Assembly: GCA_003153855.1 (NCBI GenBank)
Contig: PMBM01000156.1
Coordinates: forward strand, 19,979-25,339
From: Propionibacteriaceae bacterium
GTDB lineage: Bacteria; Actinomycetota; Actinomycetes; Propionibacteriales; Propionibacteriaceae
Direction: 5' to 3'
Length of the DNA: 5,361 nucleotides
Shown in pieces: positions 1-4,380 of the stretch (its first letter is position 1; each line of letters begins with the position of its first letter). The position numbers and the translations under genes were made by a program. The notes beneath the pieces were generated by a model that was not told where the DNA came from, did no database searches, and worked only from the letters and a program-made list of their open reading frames with translations.

Positions 1-546
<546 letters not shown>

Positions 547-564
547 CGCTGGCATCTGACCGGT

Positions 565-590
565 GGGGCGTCGCCTTCGGGCGGCGCCCC
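565..590 (+). terminator. UUCG-capped hairpin between convergent acnA and HIT genes
   Basis: An 11-bp stem (565-575 with 580-590, one G-U wobble, otherwise perfect) closes a UUCG tetraloop through a C-G pair, the classic extra-stable cap. It starts 18 nt after the acnA stop and ends 4 nt before the end of the convergent HIT gene, so it is placed to end transcription from both sides. The U-tract after it is weak (ttcgtc), as is common in high-GC actinobacteria. The UUCG cap exists only in the acnA-sense RNA; the other strand gives a CGAA loop. Confidence 0.75.
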
Positions 591-594
591 TTCG

Positions 595-1023
595 TCATGC
601 CTGGAGCGCCTCGCGCAGCAGCGTCGCGTACGAGGCGGCCTGGCCCGCCGCGTACGCCCTGCGGGGCCAGAAGAAGCCCTTGAGGCCGTCGCCCTTGGTC
701 CGCGGGATGACGTGGACGTGGAGGTGCGGCACGGACTGGCTGACAGTGTTGTTGATCGCCACGAGGCTGCCCTGGGCGCCCAGTCCGGTGACCATCGCCG
801 AGGCGACCCGCTGGACGAGCTCCATGACGGGGGAGACGGCGTCGGGGGAGAGGTCCGGGAACGTGTCGACGTGATGGAGCGGCGCGACGAGCGTGTGGCC
901 GTAGAAGACCGGCCGCTGGTCGAGGAACGCGATGGCATGGTCGGTACGGGCGACGATCTCTGCATCGAGGTCGCCCGAGGCGATCCGGCAGATGATGTCC
1001 CGTGAGTCGGCATTCGTGGTCAC
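595..1023 (-). CDS. HIT (histidine triad) family protein
   Basis: A 142-residue member of the HIT superfamily, small cytosolic nucleotide hydrolases/transferases acting on substrates such as AMP-lysine, AppppA or other adenylated compounds. The signature HLHVHVIPR is at residues 100-108 (His100, His102, His104; the middle histidine is the expected nucleophile). It is preceded by AINNTVSQSV, which matches the N-x-Q/S-x2 lead-in of the family, and by the strand-loop YGHTLVAPLHHVDTFPDL at 41-58. The length is normal for a one-domain HIT protein. The N-terminal CxxC found in many HIT proteins is reduced to IICRI. I chose the GTG at 1023 because a -10-like CAGAAT lies 6 nt before it and nothing resembles a Shine-Dalgarno site; an in-frame GTG at 1044 would add seven residues. 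The exact substrate cannot be told from the sequence. Confidence 0.9.
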   Translation of the reverse strand: MTTNADSRDIICRIASGDLDAEIVARTDHAIAFLDQRPVFYGHTLVAPLHHVDTFPDLSPDAVSPVMELVQRVASAMVTGLGAQGSLVAINNTVSQSVPHLHVHVIPRTKGDGLKGFFWPRRAYAAGQAASYATLLREALQA

Positions 1024-1029
1024 AGCGCC

Positions 1030-1035
1030 ATTCTG
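1030..1035 (-). promoter_or_regulatory. Putative -10 box for the HIT gene (leaderless)
   Basis: Read on the minus strand this is CAGAAT, 4 of 6 matches to TATAAT with the key A2 and T6 present. Six bases separate it from the GTG at 1023, so transcription would begin at or very near the start codon. No good -35 is visible at 16-18 bp. It directly abuts the -10-like box of the divergent gene. Confidence 0.45.
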
Positions 1036-1041
1036 TAACCT
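1036..1041 (+). promoter_or_regulatory. Putative -10 box for the membrane protein gene (leaderless)
   Basis: TAACCT fits the TAnnnT pattern usual for actinobacterial -10 boxes and ends 8 nt before the ATG at 1050. No Shine-Dalgarno sequence precedes that ATG, which agrees with a leaderless or near-leaderless mRNA. The expected -35 position (about 1013-1018, TTCGTG) is a poor match. Confidence 0.45.
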
Positions 1042-1049
1042 CACGTGTC

Positions 1050-1538
1050 ATGGCCATGCGCGTACGTGCGACACCGTCCGGCGCGCTGCGTCTGTCGTAC
1101 GCGGTCCTCGAGACCTTCCTCAGCGGCCTGGGGGGACTCCTGGTCGTCGCGATCGTCTATCCCATCTTCTCCAGCGCGAGTGTGTGCGCGGCCGACGCGA
1201 ACCCGTTCTGCGGGCTCGCGGTGGCGGTCCTGGCCTGGGTGGCCGGAGCCTGGCTGCTGATGGTGTGGCTGACCCACATCTTCCGGTTGAGCTGGCACTT
1301 CATGGTGGCCACGGTCGCCGGGCAGCTCCTGATCATCGAGGTGGTCTTCCAGGCGGACTCGCTGTGGTGGCTCCTCGGGCTGCTCGTCGTACCGGTCGTC
1401 GCCGCACTGGTCAGTGACCCCGGACATACGCGGGAGGACCTGCCTCGATGGCGGTCATGGGTGATCGGCGTCGTCGGCGTCGTCGTGTTCGTCGAGTTCC
1501 TGGCGTGGGCCTGGTTCGGAGTGCTCGCCGGGGGATAG
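1050..1538 (+). CDS. Five-span integral membrane protein, unknown function
   Basis: A 162-residue hydrophobic protein that I do not recognise. Probable membrane segments are at about residues 20-40, 55-75, 82-101, 104-122 and 136-157. Basic residues in the N-tail (Arg4, Arg6, Arg14), after segment 2 (His76, Arg79) and in the 123-135 loop (HTREDLPRWR) predict a cytoplasmic N-terminus and an outside C-terminus. The first outside loop (about 41-54) carries the only two cysteines, Cys46 and Cys54, which could form a disulfide. Tryptophan is frequent in the spans. No catalytic or transport motif is evident. Start choice: ATG 1050 follows a -10-like box; ATG 1056, two codons in, is the alternative, and the upstream in-frame ATG at 1002 would overlap the start of the HIT gene. 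The gene diverges from the HIT gene and ends 9 bp before the -35 of the next gene's own promoter, so the two are probably separate transcription units. Confidence 0.8.
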   Translation: MAMRVRATPSGALRLSYAVLETFLSGLGGLLVVAIVYPIFSSASVCAADANPFCGLAVAVLAWVAGAWLLMVWLTHIFRLSWHFMVATVAGQLLIIEVVFQADSLWWLLGLLVVPVVAALVSDPGHTREDLPRWRSWVIGVVGVVVFVEFLAWAWFGVLAGG

Positions 1539-1547
1539 CGCCGCCTC

Positions 1548-1576
1548 TTGACGCGGGCGACCGTTCGAACGATAAT
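1548..1576 (+). promoter_or_regulatory. Strong sigma-A-type promoter of the SOS-box gene
   Basis: TTGACG (1548-1553) and GATAAT (1571-1576) are each one base from the -35 and -10 consensus and are separated by exactly 17 bp. This is the best promoter in the window. The predicted start of transcription, near 1583, falls inside the LexA box, so bound LexA would block RNA polymerase. The leader would be about 25 nt and contains a ribosome binding site. Confidence 0.82.
1562..1571 (+). repeat. 10-bp palindrome CGTTCGAACG in the promoter spacer
   Basis: A perfect palindrome lying between the -35 and -10. It carries both LexA half-site sequences, GTTCGA and TCGAAC, overlapped at its centre. Its TCGAAC (1565-1570) is 11 bp, about one helical turn, upstream of the TCGAAC (1576-1581) of the full LexA box. 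It may be a degenerate or auxiliary LexA contact, or a relic of an older box. Confidence 0.5.
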
Positions 1577-1591
1577 CGAACATACGTTCGA
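1576..1591 (+). promoter_or_regulatory. LexA operator (SOS box)
   Basis: TCGAACATACGTTCGA is a perfect inverted repeat, TCGAAC-N4-GTTCGA. It matches the LexA operator known from mycobacteria and other actinobacteria, and the Gram-positive CGAACRNRYGTTYG pattern at every defined base including the central purine/pyrimidine positions. It shares its first base with the end of the -10 box and covers the expected transcription start, the standard place for repression. It lies 16 bp before the ATG of the small gene at 1608, which is therefore expected to be induced by DNA damage through RecA-stimulated LexA cleavage. The match is seen in the sequence; regulation is inferred. Confidence 0.88.
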
Positions 1592-1595
1592 GAGC

Positions 1596-1600
1596 GGGAG
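1596..1600 (+). promoter_or_regulatory. Shine-Dalgarno site deciding the start at 1608
   Basis: GGGAG lies 7 nt before ATG 1608, an ideal spacing, and selects this ATG over the in-frame upstream start at 1548, which sits inside the promoter. It is the only clear Shine-Dalgarno site before a complete gene in the window; the others look leaderless. Confidence 0.75.
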
Positions 1601-1607
1601 ACGACTG

Positions 1608-2027
1608 ATGGCGCAACCAGCGGTGGCGTGGGCACAGGAGCGATCGTGGCGGGAAGAGTGCCAGATCTACGTGCCTCCGGGGTGGCCCGATGCCGTCCGG
1701 CCGCCGGGAGCCCCTGACTGGGAGGCGACGGCCACGGCGTTCATGCTCGACTGCTGCCCGCCCGACTACAGGTCCCACCTCGTCCTGAGGCGGCATCCCG
1801 TCGTCCTGGCGCGCTTCGCCGCCGAGCACGTCGAGGCACAGCTCCGTGCCGCGAAGGACGGGCTCGCCGGGGTGAGGTCCAGCCTGGCCGACTACGTCGC
1901 GCCCGAGGTGATCCGGTCGGCCGCCGATGCCTGGCAGGAGGAGGCAGCTCGACTCGTACGGGTGCGGCGAGCCGTGGCCCTCGTCGAGGAGGCTCTTCGC
2001 GGCCGGATCTTCATCCGCCGCCTCTAG
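1608..2027 (+). CDS. Hypothetical protein, probably LexA/SOS-regulated
   Basis: A soluble 139-residue protein that I cannot assign to a named family. The N-terminal 50 residues are rich in tryptophan and proline (Trp8, Trp14, Trp26, Trp38; PPGWPDAVRPPGAPDW at 23-38) and carry Cys18 and the pair Cys49-Cys50. After PPDYRSHLVLRRHP (51-64) the rest looks alpha-helical: about 65-92 (VVLARFAAEHVEAQLRAAKD) and 99-133 (PEVIRSAADAWQEEAARLVR onward), ending in a basic tail, RGRIFIRRL. There is no signal peptide, membrane span, nuclease or helix-turn-helix signature that I can see. Codon use matches its neighbours, and the ordered layout of aromatic and charged positions suggests a real folded protein. 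It has its own strong promoter with a LexA box and a good ribosome binding site, so a role in the DNA-damage response (repair, mutagenesis or division control) is a reasonable guess from regulation alone. It ends 52 bp before dxs, which seems to have its own promoter. Confidence 0.82.
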   Translation: MAQPAVAWAQERSWREECQIYVPPGWPDAVRPPGAPDWEATATAFMLDCCPPDYRSHLVLRRHPVVLARFAAEHVEAQLRAAKDGLAGVRSSLADYVAPEVIRSAADAWQEEAARLVRVRRAVALVEEALRGRIFIRRL

Positions 2028-2042
2028 CCCCCACGCGCCGAT

Positions 2043-2082
2043 CATGGTTCCTTGGGGTCGACGCCTTAGACTCGGAACCATG
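2043..2082 (+). repeat. 9-bp inverted repeat bracketing the dxs promoter
   Basis: CATGGTTCC (2043-2051) is the exact reverse complement of GGAACCATG (2074-2082), with 22 bp between. The left arm covers the expected -35 position and the right arm runs from just after the -10 to the start codon. If dxs mRNA is leaderless, the left arm is not transcribed, so any function would be as a DNA operator rather than an RNA stem. It may also be chance. Confidence 0.45.
2067..2072 (+). promoter_or_regulatory. -10 box of dxs (leaderless)
   Basis: TAGACT, a common actinobacterial -10 form, ends 7 nt before ATG 2080, so the transcript should begin at the A of the start codon. No Shine-Dalgarno sequence precedes the ATG. 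The -35 region (about 2044-2049, ATGGTT) is poor. Confidence 0.65.
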
Positions 2083-4017
2083 TCACTGCTGGAACGGATC
2101 TCGGATCCAGCCGCCCTGCGGCGGCTGACGCGGGCTCAGCTCGACGAGCTGGCCACGGAGATCCGAGCGTTCCTCGTCTCCAGCGTCAGTCGTACAGGCG
2201 GGCATCTCGGGCCGAATCTCGGCGTCGTCGAGCTGACCATCGCCCTCCACCGCATCTTCGACTCGCCGAAGGACCCGTTCGTCTTCGACACGGGTCACCA
2301 GACCTACGTCCACAAGATCCTCACCGGCCGTCGCGACCTCTTCCCGACCCTGCGCCAGCAGGACGGGTTGTCGGGCTACCCGAGCCGTGAGGAGTCCGAG
2401 CACGACTGGGTCGAGAGCTCGCACGCGTCGTCGGCGCTGTCCTGGGCGGACGGCATGGCCAAGGCGTTCCGCCTGAAGGGCGAGTCGGACCGTACGGTCG
2501 TGGCTGTCGTCGGCGACGGGTCGCTCACGGGAGGCATGGTCTGGGAGGCGCTCAACAACATCGCCGCAGATCCCGACCTCCCACTGGTCGTCGTCGTGAA
2601 CGACAACGGACGCTCGTACACGCCGACGGTGGGCGGGATCGCCAACCAGCTGTCGGCGATGCGCACCGACAAGCGGTACGAGCCGATGCTGCAGATGATC
2701 AAGACGACCGTCTCGAACACGCCGATCGTCGGCCGGCCCGCGTACGACCTCCTGCACGGCCTCAAGAGCGGCCTCAAGGACGTCCTCGCCCCGCAGGGCC
2801 TCTTCTCCGACCTCGGCATGAAGTACCTCGGCCCGATCGACGGCCACGACATCGGGGCCCTCGAAGTCGCACTCAGCCGGGCCAAGCGCTTCGGCGGGCC
2901 GGTCATCGTCCACTGCATCACCGTCAAGGGCCGCGGCTTCAAGGCGGCCGAGGACCACGACGAGGACCGGTTCCACAGCGTCGGCAAGATCGACGAGCAC
3001 ACCGGTGAGCCGTTGAGCGCGTCGACGGCCGAGACCTGGACCGACCTGTTCAGCGACGAGCTCGTACGACTGGGATCGACCGACGAACGCATCGTCGCGA
3101 TCACCGCAGCCATGCTGCACCCGACCGGCCTCGGTGCGTTCCAGGCGGCCTACCCGTCACGTACGTTCGATGTCGGCATCGCCGAGCAGCACGCGGTCAC
3201 CTCCGCGGCAGGACTTGCGATGGCCGGCCTGCACCCCGTCGTGGCGCTGTACTCGACGTTCCTCAACCGCGCCTTCGACCAGCTCCTCATGGACGTCGCG
3301 CTCCACCGCCTGGGTGTCACCGTGGTTCTCGACCGCGGGGGCGTCACAGGCCCGGACGGTCCGAGCCACCACGGCGTCTGGGACCACACCATCGCGGCCC
3401 TCATCCCCGGCCTGCGCCTCGCCGACCCCCGTGACGGGACGCGGCTGCGCAAGGCTCTCGACGAGGCCGTACAGGTCGACGACGCGCCGACGCTCATCCG
3501 CTACTCGAAGGAGCACGTGCCGGACGACATCCCAGCCATCCGTACCATCGGCGGCGTCGACGTCCTCGCCGTCGAGGCCGAGCCGAGGGTGCTCGTGGTC
3601 GGCTACGGACAGCTGGTCGGGATGGCTCTCGACGTGGGTCACCGGCTGAGCCAGCAGGGGATCGCCGCCACCGTCGTCGACCCGGTGTGGGCGCTTCCCG
3701 TGAACCCCGCACTCGTGGAGATGTCCTCGCAGCACGAGCTGGTCATCACCATCGAGGACGCCGTCGTCGGCGGTGGCGTCGGAGCACAGCTCTCCGCGGC
3801 CGTCGCTGAGTGCGACCGCCCAGTCGTGGTCCGTCAGTTCGGCCTCGGCCACGCGTTCCTCCCCCAGGGCACCCGCGACCAGGTGCTGGAGGCCGCCGGG
3901 CTCACCTCGCAAGCGGTGGCGCTGGCCACCATCGAGTCGCTGCTGTCGCGGGACCTCGAGAACGCGCCGACCACGACGCCGACGACCCTGGGGCTTCCGC
4001 CCGCACCCGAGGGATAG
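2080..4017 (+). CDS. dxs: 1-Deoxy-D-xylulose-5-phosphate synthase
   Basis: DXS condenses pyruvate with glyceraldehyde-3-phosphate to 1-deoxy-D-xylulose-5-phosphate, the entry step of the MEP isoprenoid pathway, in the cytosol and with thiamine diphosphate and Mg2+. The 645-residue protein is complete. The N-terminal ThDP domain (about 1-310) has GGHLGPNLG (40-48), DTGHQTYVHKILTGRR (70-85) and the ThDP/Mg motif GDGSLTGGMVWEALNN (145-160). The pyrimidine domain (about 317-480) has FDVGIAEQHAVT (363-374), YSTFLNRAFDQ (391-401) and GPDGPSHHG (424-432). The transketolase C domain follows (about 495-625). Residues matching E. coli His49, His299, Glu370, Tyr392, Arg398, Asp427, His431 and Arg478 are His42, His299, Glu369, Tyr391, Arg397, Asp426, His430 and Arg474, so the enzyme should be active. 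The last 18 or so residues are a Pro/Thr-rich tail. ATG 2080 starts the family's MSLLERISDP; the open frame upstream has no homology. It converges on rnd, which matches my recollection of dxs1 (Rv2682c) and Rv2681 in Mycobacterium tuberculosis. Confidence 0.98.
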   Translation: MSLLERISDPAALRRLTRAQLDELATEIRAFLVSSVSRTGGHLGPNLGVVELTIALHRIFDSPKDPFVFDTGHQTYVHKILTGRRDLFPTLRQQDGLSGYPSREESEHDWVESSHASSALSWADGMAKAFRLKGESDRTVVAVVGDGSLTGGMVWEALNNIAADPDLPLVVVVNDNGRSYTPTVGGIANQLSAMRTDKRYEPMLQMIKTTVSNTPIVGRPAYDLLHGLKSGLKDVLAPQGLFSDLGMKYLGPIDGHDIGALEVALSRAKRFGGPVIVHCITVKGRGFKAAEDHDEDRFHSVGKIDEHTGEPLSASTAETWTDLFSDELVRLGSTDERIVAITAAMLHPTGLGAFQAAYPSRTFDVGIAEQHAVTSAAGLAMAGLHPVVALYSTFLNRAFDQLLMDVALHRLGVTVVLDRGGVTGPDGPSHHGVWDHTIAALIPGLRLADPRDGTRLRKALDEAVQVDDAPTLIRYSKEHVPDDIPAIRTIGGVDVLAVEAEPRVLVVGYGQLVGMALDVGHRLSQQGIAATVVDPVWALPVNPALVEMSSQHELVITIEDAVVGGGVGAQLSAAVAECDRPVVVRQFGLGHAFLPQGTRDQVLEAAGLTSQAVALATIESLLSRDLENAPTTTPTTLGLPPAPEG

Positions 4018-4066
4018 TCGTCGAGCGGTCGCGGTCGCGGCCGGGGAACCGGGGTAGTCCGTCGCA

Positions 4067-4076
4067 CCGGATCCGG
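4067..4076. repeat. 10-bp palindrome CCGGATCCGG
   Basis: A perfect palindrome 50 bp after the dxs stop. It could contribute to a 3' stem, but the arms are only 5 bp and there is no loop, so a role is doubtful. Confidence 0.35.
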
Positions 4077-4091
4077 GGCGAGGATGTACGA

Positions 4092-4116
4092 GCCGCGACG
4101 TTGCATGGGTTATGAG
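4092..4116 (+). repeat. Core repeat C1, inverted partner of C3
   Basis: This 25-bp copy matches the reverse complement of 4181-4205 at 20 of 25 positions without gaps, sharing ACGTTGC and GGGTTATGA. It contains GCGACGTTG, which recurs exactly in copy C2 51 bp downstream. Confidence 0.7.
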
Positions 4117-4125
4117 GCCGAGGAA

Positions 4126-4136
4126 GAAGCCCTCAG
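4126..4136 (+). repeat. Short direct repeat X, first copy
   Basis: GAAGCCCTCAG here and GAAGCCTCAG at 4217-4226 differ by one C. Each lies just upstream of a core copy (C2 and C4) and is followed by GGAA a few bases on. They are in the same orientation although the neighbouring cores are inverted, suggesting an old duplication of a larger module. This copy also sits in a small stem, TGAGG (4113-4117) with CCTCA (4131-4135). Confidence 0.5.
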
Positions 4137-4139
4137 GAA

Positions 4140-4161
4140 CGAACTGCGACGTTGGCCGGGT
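4140..4161 (+). repeat. Core repeat C2, inverted partner of C4
   Basis: This 22-bp copy matches the reverse complement of 4239-4260 at 20 of 22 positions without gaps, from CGAACTG at its start to CCGGGT at its end. It can instead pair with the nearer copy C3 in the hairpin at 4144-4204. Confidence 0.75.
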
Positions 4162-4204
4162 GACCGGTGGAGTACGGACCGTCATAACCCCGGCAACGTG
4201 GCAG
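4144..4204. repeat. Long imperfect hairpin formed by C2 and C3
   Basis: CTGCGACGTTGGCCGG (4144-4159) pairs with CCGGCAACGTGGCAG (4190-4204) with one mismatch and one bulged G. The stem then continues, after a small bulge, with TGACCGGT (4161-4168) against ACCGTCA (4178-4184), again with one bulge, closing a loop of 9 nt. Some 23-24 base pairs are therefore available in 61 nt. It could be an RNA hairpin acting as a bidirectional terminator or mRNA 3' stabiliser for dxs and rnd, or a DNA-level palindromic element. Confidence 0.65.
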
Positions 4205-4205
4205 C
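4181..4205 (-). repeat. Core repeat C3, inverted
   Basis: This is the inverted partner of C1. It contains CAACGTGGCAG (4194-4204), repeated exactly in C4 at 4246-4256, 52 bp downstream, almost the same spacing as C1 to C2. Its right end overlaps the perfect palindrome GGCAGCTGCC (4200-4209). Confidence 0.7.
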
Positions 4206-4216
4206 TGCCGCGGGGG

Positions 4217-4226
4217 GAAGCCTCAG
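4217..4226 (+). repeat. Short direct repeat X, second copy
   Basis: GAAGCCTCAG, matching the first copy 91 bp upstream apart from one missing C. It precedes copy C4 as the first precedes C2. Confidence 0.5.
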
Positions 4227-4238
4227 ACAGCAGGAAAA

Positions 4239-4260
4239 ACCCGGACAACGTGGCAGTTCG
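4239..4260 (-). repeat. Core repeat C4, inverted
   Basis: This is the inverted partner of C2, at 20 of 22 positions. On the minus strand it is followed by a run of five T (4239-4235), so an RNA coming from rnd would meet GGGUUUUU there. That loosely resembles a terminator, although I find no good stem directly upstream on that strand. Confidence 0.7.
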
Positions 4261-4380
4261 TGTCACGGCCCTCGTTCCGGCAGGTCTACTCGCAGGGTAG
4301 TGAGCCGCTGGGACCTCGGAAGGGGCGCGGCGGCGCAGACGTACAGGTCGGCGAGTCACGTGCCGAACCCGCCACCGGGG

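Larger units (their letters stand above)
4018..4380. other. Non-coding region between convergent dxs and rnd
   Basis: I see no credible gene in these 363 bp. The first part (4018-4080) is very GC-rich, with the hexamer GCGGTC/GCGGTC/GCGGCC in tandem at 4025-4042 and the palindrome CCGGATCCGG at 4067-4076. The middle (4092-4260) holds the four-copy inverted-repeat cluster listed separately and is less GC-rich in places (caggaaaaaccc). The last part (4262-4380) has only small possible stems, such as AGGTC/GACCT (4282-4286 with 4312-4316), and an 8-bp direct repeat CGGCGAGT near the end of rnd. No classical stem plus U-tract terminator stands out for either gene; the repeat cluster may do that job. 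Confidence 0.7.

Noticed and set aside
1927..2079. A longer dxs start giving 51 extra N-terminal residues
   Set aside because: The extension overlaps the previous gene and is Ser/Arg/Pro-rich with no family match, whereas MSLLERISDP at 2080 is the normal DXS start and follows a good -10.
1455..2081. A 208-codon minus-strand frame opposite the SOS-box gene
   Set aside because: The plus-strand gene has a strong promoter, ribosome binding site and protein-like residue pattern; the antisense frame has none of these and crosses the promoter.
2083..3120. A 345-codon open frame antisense to the first half of dxs
   Set aside because: Same reason: an antisense shadow of a high-GC coding region, with no recognisable motif or ribosome binding site.
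4040..4110. Possible ydaO (c-di-AMP) or cobalamin riboswitch, from GGGGAACCGG and nearby stems
   Set aside because: Only one short stretch resembles those consensus sequences; the other conserved segments are absent and no gene lies downstream in either direction for it to control.
4092..4260. CRISPR array
   Set aside because: Copies are imperfect, in both orientations, only four in number, and not separated by uniform unique spacers; no cas genes are present.
3157..4359. A 400-codon open frame on the minus strand, antisense to the end of dxs and running into the intergenic region
   Set aside because: Its composition is Arg/Asp/Gly-rich low-information sequence expected opposite a high-GC gene, it resembles no protein, and dxs on the other strand is unambiguous.
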